Below are positions 45,703 to 53,231 of a stretch of DNA of 64,000 nt, piece after piece. This DNA comes from Actinopolymorpha sp. NPDC004070 (GTDB taxonomy: Bacteria > Actinomycetota > Actinomycetes > Propionibacteriales > Actinopolymorphaceae). Every line of letters begins with the position of its first letter. Within the stretch, counting starts at the first letter, position 1. The stretch spans positions 62,001 through 126,000 of the forward strand of contig NZ_JBEXMJ010000016.1 of assembly GCF_040610475.1 (NCBI RefSeq). The letters run 5' to 3'. Position numbers and translations under genes: made by a program. The notes under the pieces are model-generated. The model did no database searches. It was given only the letters and a program-made list of their open reading frames with translations, and was not told the origin of the DNA.

Positions 45703-45708
45703 GTTCGA

Positions 45709-45748
45709 ACTCTACCGGCTGCCACCGACAGCTCGCCCGTTGTCCACA
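45709..45748 (-). promoter_or_regulatory. Leaderless promoter and DnaA-like box of the second HNH gene
   Basis: On the minus strand TAGAGT (45714-45709) ends 6 nt before ATG 45702, indicating a leaderless transcript. A perfect TTGTCCACA (plus strand 45740-45748) lies 25 nt further upstream. CTGTGGAC at 45779-45786 is a second, partial match in the opposite direction. Confidence 0.5.
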
Positions 45749-45954
45749 ACGCGACCCGAAAACACGCCGATCCGCCATCTGTGGACGAAAACCTGGCACG
45801 AGGTCGCGGTCCCGGGCGCCGACGACAAGGACCTCCGGAATGCTGGTCCCAAACGGGGCATCCGGCGGCCGTGCAGCGATCTCCCAGGGCGGCCTACTAG
45901 CGTGCAGGAGAAGGAGAGTCCGGCAGAACGGCAGCGCGATCGGCAGGTGGCGAC

Positions 45955-46455
45955 ATGGCGTGGTTCAAGCCAGGAGACCTGCTGGACCGCACCTTCGAGG
46001 TCGGGATCATCCTCAAGGGCCTGGACGGCCTGCTGGAACTGATCGGCGGGGCCCTGCTGCTGGCGGTGTCGCCTGCCACTCTCAACCATCTGGTCGTCAC
46101 CCTGACCCAGCACGAGATCTCCGAGGACCCACACGACTTCGTGGCCACCCATCTGCTGCATCTGACGGCCGGTCTTCACCAGTCGACGGTGTGGTTCGGC
46201 GCGGTCTACCTTCTCCTGCACGGTGCGGTGAAAGTCGTCCTCGTCGTGGCACTGCTGCGCAACCAGTTGTGGGCGTACCCCTGGACAATCGTGTTCCTGC
46301 TGGCGTTCATCGGCTATCAGCTCTACCGGATCGCGCTCCATCCGACGATCGGACTCGCGCTGCTGACGATCTTCGACGCGTTCGTCGTCTGGTTGACCTG
46401 GCGCGAGTACGGCAGGCAGCGGGCCGGCCGCGCTCACTCCTCCGTACCCACCTGA
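45955..46455 (+). CDS. DUF2127 membrane protein
   Basis: This 166-residue membrane protein matches the DUF2127 family: an early LLDRTFEVGIILKGLDGLLE helix, the HLLHLTAGLHQSTVWFGAVY segment and four predicted helices in total. No function is established for the family. ATG 45955 lies after a weak purine-rich stretch. The preceding 250 nt (45703-45954) is a divergent promoter region shared with the HNH gene and contains no other recognisable gene. It converges on the antiporter gene with 20 nt between stops. Confidence 0.82.
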   Translation: MAWFKPGDLLDRTFEVGIILKGLDGLLELIGGALLLAVSPATLNHLVVTLTQHEISEDPHDFVATHLLHLTAGLHQSTVWFGAVYLLLHGAVKVVLVVALLRNQLWAYPWTIVFLLAFIGYQLYRIALHPTIGLALLTIFDAFVVWLTWREYGRQRAGRAHSSVPT

Positions 46456-46475
46456 TCGCCCTCGAAGGTGAGACG

Positions 46476-47684
46476 TCAGGGGCTGACCGCGAGGAAGAGG
46501 AACGCGACCAGCAATACGAGGTGGACACCGCCCTGCAGCCGGGTCGCCCTGCCGGGCACCACCGTGAGAACGCTGACCACCACGGTGAGCGCCAGGAAGA
46601 CGAGCTGGGTGGCCCCGAGTCCGAGGTGGAGCGGTCCCTTCAGCCAGATCGAGGCCACCGCGATCGCCGGGATCGTGAGCCCGATGCTCGCCATCGCCGA
46701 GCCATACGCGAGGTTGAGGCTGATCTGCGTGCGCTGCCGCCCGGCGGCGCGTACGGCGGCGATGGTCTCCGGCAGCAGGACGAGCAACGCGATCACCACA
46801 CCGACGAACGACTGCGGGAATCCGATCGCCTTGACGGCCGCCTCGATCGACGGCGACTCGACCTTGGCCAGTCCCACCACCGCGACGAGCGCCACCAGCA
46901 GCAGTCCGAGGCTCGTCAACGCGGCTCGGGCGGTCGGGGGAGCGGCGTGTGCGCCGGCGTCGACGCTCTCCTCGGCGTCGGCGCTCTCCTCGACGTCGCC
47001 GACCGGATCGACCTCACCGGCCGGATCGACCTCGGCTGACTCGGAGGTGGGTGCGTCCCCACGTCCGGCGACCGGATCGTTGTCGTGCTGCACGGGCAGG
47101 AAGAAGTCGCGGTGCCGAACGGTCTGGGTCAGTACGAACATCCCGTACAGCAGGAGCGACATGATCGCCGCGAAGACGAGCTGGTCGGTGGAGAAGGCCG
47201 GGCCGGGCGCACCCAGGGTGAAGGCCGGCAGCACCAGGCTCAGGGCCGCCAGGGTCGCCACGGTCGCGAGCGCGGCTCCACTGCCCTCGGCGTTGAACCG
47301 CGTCGTTCCGTAGCGCAGCGCGGCGACCAGCAGGGAGATGCCGACGACGCCGTTGGTGGTGATCATGACCGCTGCGAAGACAGTGTCCCGGGCCAGTTGG
47401 GCGGTCTCCGGCCCACCCGAGACCATCAGGGTCACGATCAGAGCGACCTCGATCACGGTCACCGCCACCGCGAGGACCAGTGAGCCGAAGGGCTCACCGA
47501 CCCGGTGCGCCACGACCTCCGCGTGGTGCACCGCCGACAGCACCGCGCCCGCGAGGACGACCGCGATCACCACCGCGAACACGATCGCCAGGTAGCGGCC
47601 CCAGGTGAGTGCCAGCGCGAGAAGAGCGAGCAGCGGCACGACGGTCGTCCACGAGAAGTACGGCGGGCGGCGGGTGAGCGTCAC
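46476..47684 (-). CDS. Calcium/proton antiporter (ChaA/CaCA family)
   Basis: This 402-residue protein has eleven or so membrane helices split into two halves by a highly acidic cytosolic loop (~210-250, Asp/Glu/Ala-rich). The alpha-repeat signatures are visible as GEPFGSLVLAVAVTVIEVALI and the second-half PQSFVGVVIALLVLLPETIAA, as in ChaA/CAX Ca2+:H+ exchangers. It should export Ca2+ (or Na+/K+) in exchange for protons. GTG 47684 was chosen because GGAAGG lies 9 nt upstream; the longer reading from 47723 has no such site. The acidic loop may act as a calcium sensor, which is inference. Confidence 0.88.
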   Translation of the reverse strand: MTLTRRPPYFSWTTVVPLLALLALALTWGRYLAIVFAVVIAVVLAGAVLSAVHHAEVVAHRVGEPFGSLVLAVAVTVIEVALIVTLMVSGGPETAQLARDTVFAAVMITTNGVVGISLLVAALRYGTTRFNAEGSGAALATVATLAALSLVLPAFTLGAPGPAFSTDQLVFAAIMSLLLYGMFVLTQTVRHRDFFLPVQHDNDPVAGRGDAPTSESAEVDPAGEVDPVGDVEESADAEESVDAGAHAAPPTARAALTSLGLLLVALVAVVGLAKVESPSIEAAVKAIGFPQSFVGVVIALLVLLPETIAAVRAAGRQRTQISLNLAYGSAMASIGLTIPAIAVASIWLKGPLHLGLGATQLVFLALTVVVSVLTVVPGRATRLQGGVHLVLLVAFLFLAVSP

Positions 47685-47829
47685 GGCATGGAGCCTTCCA
47701 GTCGTGGCGGACGAGACGGGCAAGGGCCCGGAGCGGTAATTCTAAAGGGACGGTAAAACGACCAGGTAAATCGGCTGTTTGGCGTTCCGGCTCGAACCTC
47801 TCGTAACGGCAGGTTCCAGCGTCGGCGGC

Positions 47830-48245
47830 GTGATCGGAGATCGCGGTACCACCCGGTGGAGCATCGGGGAGCTCGCACGCGCGAGCGGAGTGACCGTTCG
47901 CACGCTGCGTCACTACGACGAGACCGGCCTGCTCACCGCGAGCGAACGAACGGCTCGGGCCATCGCCCTCACACCGGCGACGACCTGAGGCGGTTGTACC
48001 GCACCCGGGCGTTGCGCAGTCTCGGACTGTCCCTTCCGCAGATCGCCGACGCGCTGGACGAACCGCCGTACGAGCCGTCGGACCGACCGTCGGACGATCT
48101 GCCGGCGATGCGCGACCTGCAGGAGCTGGCGCGGCGCTGGGACGAGGTGGGAGCAGCGTTCCAGGTCGAGCCCGCCGGGCCGCGGAAATCGCCGTCGCGT
48201 CGGCACCTGCAGGGGCGGACGGCATCTGAGCCGTTCCGGGGATAG
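47830..48245 (+). pseudogene. MerR-family regulator with a -1 frameshift
   Basis: From GTG 47830 the frame gives WSIGELARASGVTVRTLRHY and DETGLLTASERT, the MerR winged helix. The expected continuation, SGHRPHTGDDLRRLYRTRAL, is one frame away and runs through SLGLSLPQIADAL to TGA 48245. The frames meet at 47953-47955, where one base is missing between ACGGC and TCGGGC. Total length is 2 modulo 3. The C-terminal part is short (~65 residues after the HTH) and contains a PPYEPSDRPSDDLP stretch. Either a decayed regulator or a sequence error. Confidence 0.75.
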
Positions 48246-48248
48246 TTT
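48243..48248 (+). promoter_or_regulatory. -10 element TAGTTT of a likely leaderless gene
   Basis: TAGTTT lies 6 nt before ATG 48255 of the DUF2188-like gene, and no ribosome-binding site is present. Transcription would start at the ATG. Confidence 0.45.
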
Positions 48249-48254
48249 GGGCAC

Positions 48255-48602
48255 ATGAGCGAGCTGCCCGAGCGACCCGACGTGCCCCAGGAGACCCACT
48301 CCGGGCTGGCCCAGGCCTGGGCCAGTGCGGGGGAAGCCGCGCAACAGGTGAGCGAGACGCGTCAGACCGAGCAGGAGACGACCGCACGGACGACGTCGGG
48401 CACCACGCCCGAGACCGTGACGTACTCAGTGCTCCCCGCCGGCGGCGCGTTCCACGTCAAGCGCGGTGACGAGGTTGTCGCTTACCACGCCGACCGCGAC
48501 TCGGCCCTCGCCGACGCCCGCAAGCTCGCCGGTGGTGACAGCCCTAGCCGCGTGGTCGTCCACGACGACGACCGGCGGCCCGGCGAGGAAGAGACGTACT
48601 GA
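48255..48602 (+). CDS. Small DUF2188-like protein
   Basis: This 115-residue hydrophilic protein has a disordered first half (Glu/Thr/Gln-rich, ~1-55). A compact C-terminal ~50 residues (TYSVLPAGGAFHVKRGDEVV then RDSALADARKLAGGDSPSRV) resembles DUF2188, a small beta-hairpin/helix domain of unknown function. Codon usage is typical of the genome. It probably has a leaderless transcript. The ~50 nt downstream contain three imperfect copies of GTCACGGCAGGC. Confidence 0.75.
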   Translation: MSELPERPDVPQETHSGLAQAWASAGEAAQQVSETRQTEQETTARTTSGTTPETVTYSVLPAGGAFHVKRGDEVVAYHADRDSALADARKLAGGDSPSRVVVHDDDRRPGEEETY

Positions 48603-48653
48603 CCGTCTGATCCGACGTCACGGCAGGCGTCACGGCAGGCGTCACGGCGAACG

Positions 48654-49520
48654 TCACAGCGCAAGGGACTCCCCGCGGCCGACGTAACTGACCCGATCGG
48701 CCAGCCCACGCCGCTCGACCTCCGTACGGAAGTCCGACAGCGGCGAACGCATCACGTCGTAGTCGTCGTAGTGGATCGGCACCGCGCGACGCGGGGACAT
48801 GGTGGCGAGCAGCTCGGCACCCTGCCGGCCGTCCATGGTCACCACCATCCCGCCGGGCAGGGTCGTACCGCCGAGATGGAGCAACGCGAGGTCGGTGTCC
48901 GGGAAGCGCCGGGCGATCTCCTCCAGCGCCGGGTACATCAGCGTGTCGCCGGTGATGTAGAGCCGGTGACGCACCTCTCCATCGGCCGTGGCGAGCTCGA
49001 GCACGCTACCCATCACCGGAGGGAGCAGGTAGCGAACCGGCCCTGGCGCGTGCCGACCGGGCGTGGACGTGATGCGGAGCACCGCGCCGCCCTTGGTCAT
49101 GCTGTGCTGCTCCCAGGTGCGCAGCCCCACCGCGCGCCGGAACCCGTGCAGTCCCTGCAGCCGACGCGAAGCGTGCGGTGTGGTGACGATCGGCAGGCCG
49201 GAGTCGAGATTGCGGCGGGCCACCCGGTCCCAGTGGTCTCCGTGGAGGTGGGACAGCACCACCGCGTCCAGAGGAGGCAACTGGTCGATGCGCAGCGCCG
49301 GGTCGGTCAACCTCCTGCTGGTGAGCCCGTGGCCGAGGTAGGCGCGCTGACCGCGGTGCAGGAAGTTCGGGTCGGTGAGCAGAGTGAACGGGCCGTACTT
49401 CAGCAGCACCGTCGCGTTGCCGACGAAGAACAGTTCACCGACCGACTGCGACGCGGCGGCGGGGTTGGCGGCGCCGGCGGGGTTGGCGGTGCTGGAGAGG
49501 TGGGTGGGGTCGAAGGCCAT
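48654..49520 (-). CDS. MBL-fold metal-dependent hydrolase (UlaG/RomA-like)
   Basis: This 288-residue protein has the metallo-beta-lactamase signature VVLSHLHGDHWD (HxHxDH), a later YITGDTLMYPAL carrying the bridging Asp and a C-terminal VPIHYDDYDVM His. It is in the L-ascorbate-6-phosphate lactonase/NAPE-hydrolase-like subgroup. An N-terminal ~25-residue Ala/Asn/Pro leader precedes the first beta strand. Likely a cytosolic hydrolase of an ester, lactone or phosphodiester; substrate not evident. The gene is divergent from the EI24 gene (117 nt between starts). Confidence 0.9.
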   Translation of the reverse strand: MAFDPTHLSSTANPAGAANPAAASQSVGELFFVGNATVLLKYGPFTLLTDPNFLHRGQRAYLGHGLTSRRLTDPALRIDQLPPLDAVVLSHLHGDHWDRVARRNLDSGLPIVTTPHASRRLQGLHGFRRAVGLRTWEQHSMTKGGAVLRITSTPGRHAPGPVRYLLPPVMGSVLELATADGEVRHRLYITGDTLMYPALEEIARRFPDTDLALLHLGGTTLPGGMVVTMDGRQGAELLATMSPRRAVPIHYDDYDVMRSPLSDFRTEVERRGLADRVSYVGRGESLAL

Positions 49521-49622
49521 GGCTACCGGCTACCCCCTCCACGGCCAACCAATCGGCAGTCGTGGCCGGGAGTTGCCCGGGGGCCCGCCCGAACGCGTCC
49601 GGAAGTCTGTCCCGCGCCCCCC

Positions 49623-49628
49623 TAGACT
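49623..49628 (+). promoter_or_regulatory. -10 element TAGACT of a likely leaderless gene
   Basis: TAGACT lies 8 nt before GTG 49637 and no ribosome-binding site is present, the standard layout of actinobacterial leaderless genes. It supports GTG 49637 as the true start. Confidence 0.5.
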
Positions 49629-49636
49629 CACCGATC

Positions 49637-50434
49637 GTGAGTACGCGTTCGGCTCCGGCATCGGCGGTCAGCTATCCCGGCGGTTTCCTCGCGGGGGTGG
49701 GCCTGCTGTTTCGCGGTGTGCGCATGTACGCCGCGAACCCCCGGCTCGCGGCGCTCGGCGTCGTGCCCGCGCTCATCACCGGCGTGCTGTTCCTCGGTGC
49801 GTTCGTCACCCTCGCCTACTTCGCCGGTGACGTGGCCGCGTCGCTCACCCCGTTCGCCGACGACTGGTCCGGTGGAGCGCGTACGTTCGCGAGGTTCGCG
49901 GCCGGGCTGGCGTTGCTCGGCCTGGCGGCGCTGATCGGGGTCCTCGCGTTCACGGCGGTCACGCTGGCGATCGGCGGCCCGTTCTACGAGCGGATCTCCG
50001 AGCGCGTCGAGGATCGGTACGGCGGCGTGGCGGACCCGGTCGAGGTCGGCTGGGCCCGGTCGCTACGGCGCGGTGTCACCGACTCCTCCCGTCTACTCGC
50101 CGCGTCGGCCCTGGTCGGGATCCCGTTGTTCGGGGCGGGCTTCCTGCCGGTGGTGGGACAGACGGTGGTGCCGGTCGTCGGTGCGCTTCTCGGCGGCTGG
50201 CTGCTCGCGGTGGAACTGGTCGGTACGCCGTTCGAAAGGCGGGGGCTGGGGCTCGCCGAACGCCGGCGGGCGCTGCGCGCGATCCGGCCGGTGACCGCGG
50301 GCTTCGGTGTCGCGGTGTTCGTGGCGTTCCTGATCCCGCTCGGCGCGGTGGTGTTCACCCCGGCAGCGGTGGCCGGTGCCACCCTGCTCGCCCGGCGGGC
50401 GCTCGGCGAGCCCACCGGGCCCGCCAGGTCCTAA
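49637..50434 (+). CDS. EI24/CysZ-like membrane protein
   Basis: This 265-residue membrane protein matches the EI24 (etoposide-induced 2.4)/CysZ family: an early GGFLAGVGLLFRGVRMYAANP, a helical hairpin, then GGPFYERISERVEDRYG, which is the most conserved part of the family. Five or six membrane helices are predicted. CysZ is a sulfate transporter in proteobacteria, but the actinobacterial EI24 proteins have no assigned role and no cysteine genes are adjacent. It converges on the MocR gene, overlapping it by 4 nt. Confidence 0.88.
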   Translation: MSTRSAPASAVSYPGGFLAGVGLLFRGVRMYAANPRLAALGVVPALITGVLFLGAFVTLAYFAGDVAASLTPFADDWSGGARTFARFAAGLALLGLAALIGVLAFTAVTLAIGGPFYERISERVEDRYGGVADPVEVGWARSLRRGVTDSSRLLAASALVGIPLFGAGFLPVVGQTVVPVVGALLGGWLLAVELVGTPFERRGLGLAERRRALRAIRPVTAGFGVAVFVAFLIPLGAVVFTPAAVAGATLLARRALGEPTGPARS

Positions 50435-51867
50435 CAGCGGCGGCTCTTCCGTCGTTCGTCCGGTTGGGCGAGCGCCCGGCACAGTGCCGCGACCGTCCCG
50501 GGAAAGAGGTGGTCCGGCGGCGTGCCGTACCCCACGATGATCGCGTGCCGGGCCGGCTTCGGCGTACCGAACGTCAGCGGAGCGAGCCCGGCCACCCCGA
50601 GTCCGTCCCGCCGGGCTCTGGCGACCACCTGCTCCTCCGTACCCGCCGGAACCTCCAGCAGGACGTGCAGCCCGGCGGCGATCCCGCTGACCCGGACGTG
50701 CGGCACGGCCTGGGCAAGTGCGGCGACCAGGCGGTCGCGGCGGCGCCGGTAGCGGGTCCGCATCGCCCGCACGTGCCGGTCGAAGTCGCCGGAGGAGATG
50801 AACTCCGCAAGGGTCAACTGCTCCACCGTGGAGACCTGCCAGCGGAACTGGCCGAGTTCGTACGCGGTGGCGACGAGCCGTTCGGGCAGCACCATCCAAC
50901 CCAGCCGCAGACCGGGCGCGAGACTCTTGCTGGCCGTACCCATGTACACCACGTGCTCGGGATCCAGCCCCTGCAGCGCGCCCACCGGCTGGCGGTCGTA
51001 GCGGAACTCGCCGTCGTAGTCGTCCTCCAGGATCACGGCGCCTTCGGCCCGCGCCCAGTCGATCACCTGCGCGCGCCGCTCCGGCGACAGCGACCCGCCG
51101 GTGGGGAAGTGGTGCGCAGGTGTCAGCAGTGCGGCCTGTACGCCGAGCTCGGGCAGCGGGGCCGGGTCGGCGCCGGCCTCGTCGTGGGGCAGAGAGGTCA
51201 GCCGCAGCCCGGCTTCGGTCAGTCGGGAGCGGTGTTCGGGCAGGCCGTACGCCTCGACCGCGACCCGCCGCACGCCCTGTGCTCGGAGCACCCCGGCCAG
51301 CAGGGACAGGCCGTGCATGGTGCCGGCGCACACCAGGATCCGGGACGGGTCGGCGTACACCCCGCGCACCCGGGCGAGGTAGTCGGCGAGCGCCCTGCGC
51401 AGCTCCGGCCGGCCCGACGTCGCCTGGTAGCCGAACGCCTCACTGGGCGCGGCCGTCAGCGCCCGGCGGGTCGCGGCGACCCAGGCCGTCCGGGGAAAGG
51501 CCGACAGGTCCGACGAGCCGGGCATCAGGTTGTAGGTCGTCCCCGGCAGCAGCGGATGGGTCGGATCGGGCACGGTGCGCGTTCTCGTCGGCCGCGACCG
51601 GGCGCGTTCGGCGACCACGGTGCCGGAGCCTTGGCGCGCGGTCAGCCAGCCCTCGGCGACGAGTTCGGCGTAGGCGTCGGCCACAGTGTTGCGGGCGATT
51701 CCCAGGTCGGAGGCCAGTGCACGCGAGGACGGCAGCCGGGTCCCGGGCGCCAGCCGGCCGCCGCGGACGGCCTCGCGCAGTTCCCGGGTGAGCGCGGCGC
51801 CCAGCCCGCGCCCCCGGTGCGCGAGATCAAGGTGGAGGTCCAGCGAAGTGGCCCACGATTCCGCCAT
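50431..51867 (-). CDS. MocR-type regulator (GntR HTH fused to aminotransferase fold)
   Basis: This 478-residue protein fuses a GntR winged helix (~15-85, LPSSRALASDLGIARNTVADA then RQGSGTVV) to a fold-type I aminotransferase domain that binds PLP. VILEDDYDGEFRYD and MGTASKSLAPGLRLGW contain the PLP-contacting Asp/Tyr and the Schiff-base Lys. It belongs to the MocR/PdxR/GabR class that sense PLP or an amino compound. ATG 51867 keeps the conserved N-terminus. It is divergent from the AhpD-like gene, 47 nt away, the usual position of a MocR target. Confidence 0.94.
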   Translation of the reverse strand: MAESWATSLDLHLDLAHRGRGLGAALTRELREAVRGGRLAPGTRLPSSRALASDLGIARNTVADAYAELVAEGWLTARQGSGTVVAERARSRPTRTRTVPDPTHPLLPGTTYNLMPGSSDLSAFPRTAWVAATRRALTAAPSEAFGYQATSGRPELRRALADYLARVRGVYADPSRILVCAGTMHGLSLLAGVLRAQGVRRVAVEAYGLPEHRSRLTEAGLRLTSLPHDEAGADPAPLPELGVQAALLTPAHHFPTGGSLSPERRAQVIDWARAEGAVILEDDYDGEFRYDRQPVGALQGLDPEHVVYMGTASKSLAPGLRLGWMVLPERLVATAYELGQFRWQVSTVEQLTLAEFISSGDFDRHVRAMRTRYRRRRDRLVAALAQAVPHVRVSGIAAGLHVLLEVPAGTEEQVVARARRDGLGVAGLAPLTFGTPKPARHAIIVGYGTPPDHLFPGTVAALCRALAQPDERRKSRRC

Positions 51868-51901
51868 GGAAATGGACCATATCCCTGGGCTGATCCGGTC
51901 G

Positions 51902-51907
51902 TAGCGT
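51902..51907 (+). promoter_or_regulatory. -10 element TAGCGT upstream of the AhpD-like gene
   Basis: TAGCGT lies 7 nt before ATG 51915 within the 47-nt divergent region, suggesting a leaderless transcript overlapping any MocR operator. Confidence 0.4.
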
Positions 51908-51914
51908 TGAGGCC

Positions 51915-52385
51915 ATGACACAGCGAATCAACGTGTACCAGCACGCGCCGAAGATCCTTCCCCTGATGGTCAGGCTCGCCGGTGAGGCCTCCAAGGGCCT
52001 GGACCCGAAACTCGCACACCTCGTGGAGTTGCGTGCGTCGCAGATCAACCGCTGCGCGTACTGCATCGACATGCACACCAAGGACGCCCGTGCCGCCGGG
52101 GAGACCGACGACCGGATCGCGCTCGTGGCGGCGTTCGAGGAGGCGGACAACTTCTTCAGCGAGAAGGAGCGGGCGGCGCTGGCGCTGACCGAGGCGATCA
52201 CCGTGCTGACCGACGGCTTTGTGCCCGACGAGGTGTACGAGAGGGCCGCCAAGAGCTTCGACGAGACCGAACTCGCCCAGTTGATCGCGACGATCGCGGT
52301 GATCAACACGTTCAACCGCCTGAACGTCGCCACCCGAGCCGAGGCCGGCAGCTACACACCCGGGCAGTTCTCGGGTCAGCACTGA
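51915..52385 (+). CDS. Carboxymuconolactone decarboxylase/AhpD-like protein
   Basis: This 156-residue helical protein has the AhpD-type redox motif NRCAYCIDMHTKDAR (C-x2-C followed by His), typical of the peroxidase-like CMD family that protects against peroxides. The early LVELRASQINRCAYC and later LIATIAVINTFNRLNV are also family features. Orthologous pairs of a MocR regulator and a CMD protein are frequent in actinobacteria. It overlaps the next gene by one base (TGATG), so the two are cotranslated. Confidence 0.93.
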   Translation: MTQRINVYQHAPKILPLMVRLAGEASKGLDPKLAHLVELRASQINRCAYCIDMHTKDARAAGETDDRIALVAAFEEADNFFSEKERAALALTEAITVLTDGFVPDEVYERAAKSFDETELAQLIATIAVINTFNRLNVATRAEAGSYTPGQFSGQH

Positions 52386-53110
52386 TGTCCGTCGACACCT
52401 TCCGGGCACTCCACCACGGCCGGGCGCCCGGGGACCCGCTGATCCTGCCAGGACCGTGGGACGTGGCCAGTGCGAAGACGTTCGTCGACGCCGGCTTTCC
52501 CGCGCTCGCCACGCCGAGCATGGCCATCGCGGCCTCGCTCGGATACGCCGACGGGCAGGGCACGCCACCGGCGGAGATGTTCGCGGCGATCGCCCGGATC
52601 ACCCGTGCGGTGGACGTCCCGGTGTCCGCCGACGTCGAGGCGGGGTACGGGCTCCCGCCCGCCGAGCTCGTCGAGCGGGTTCTCGACGCCGGAGCGGTCG
52701 GCGTCAACCTGGAGGACTCCGACCCGGCGACCGGGGCGCTGGTGGAACCGAAGCGGCAGGCCGACTTCCTCGCCGCTGTGCGCGCCGCGGCCGGTGACGA
52801 CCTGTTCGTGAACGCCCGCATCGACACGTACGTGCGCGACGGTGACGCCTCACCGGACCGTACCGTCGAACGCGGCAAGCAGTATGCAGTGGCGGGCGCC
52901 GACGCGGTGTATCCCATCCTCGCCCCGCCGGAGCACCTGCGAGCGATCGCCGACGGGATCGGCCTGCCGGTCAACGCGATCGGCCGGCCCGACGGCCCGC
53001 CACCGCGGGAGCTCGGCCGGATGGGCGCCACCCGCATCACCTTCGGCGGGGGCCTGCACCGGCGGACCCTGGCGACGCTGAAGTCCATCGCCGAACAACT
53101 CACTGCCTGA
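52385..53110 (+). CDS. Isocitrate lyase/PEP mutase superfamily protein
   Basis: This 241-residue protein matches the ICL/PEPM superfamily (oxaloacetate decarboxylase, PEP mutase, methylisocitrate lyase-like). PGPWDVASAKTFVDAGFPAL is the conserved first strand, VPVSADVEAGYG carries the metal-binding Asp pair and VGVNLEDSDP the third acid. The catalytic KKCGH loop of true isocitrate lyases is absent, so carbon-phosphorus or carbon-carbon chemistry of another substrate is more likely. It is the second gene of the MocR-linked operon and is followed by a strong hairpin. Confidence 0.92.
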   Translation: MSVDTFRALHHGRAPGDPLILPGPWDVASAKTFVDAGFPALATPSMAIAASLGYADGQGTPPAEMFAAIARITRAVDVPVSADVEAGYGLPPAELVERVLDAGAVGVNLEDSDPATGALVEPKRQADFLAAVRAAAGDDLFVNARIDTYVRDGDASPDRTVERGKQYAVAGADAVYPILAPPEHLRAIADGIGLPVNAIGRPDGPPPRELGRMGATRITFGGGLHRRTLATLKSIAEQLTA

Positions 53111-53165
53111 GAAACGGCCGGACGAAAACGGCGCCGACCGGAAGGGGCGCCGGCGGGAAACGGGG

Positions 53166-53198
53166 CGGCGGGTCACGGCTCCATGCCGCGACCCGCCG
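53166..53198. terminator. Bidirectional hairpin between convergent genes
   Basis: CGGCGGGTC (53166-53174) pairs perfectly with GACCCGCCG (53190-53198). After one mismatch a further 4 bp pair, leaving a 5-nt loop. It sits in the 121-nt gap between the PEP-mutase-like gene and the convergent dehydrogenase gene. Confidence 0.65.
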
Positions 53199-53231
53199 GG
53201 CGTGTCCCCTGTCCTGCTCCGACCTGCCTGC

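Noticed and set aside
48603..48653. CRISPR-like short repeats
   Set aside because: Three imperfect GTCACGGCAGGC copies are contiguous and too short, with no spacers and no cas genes nearby.
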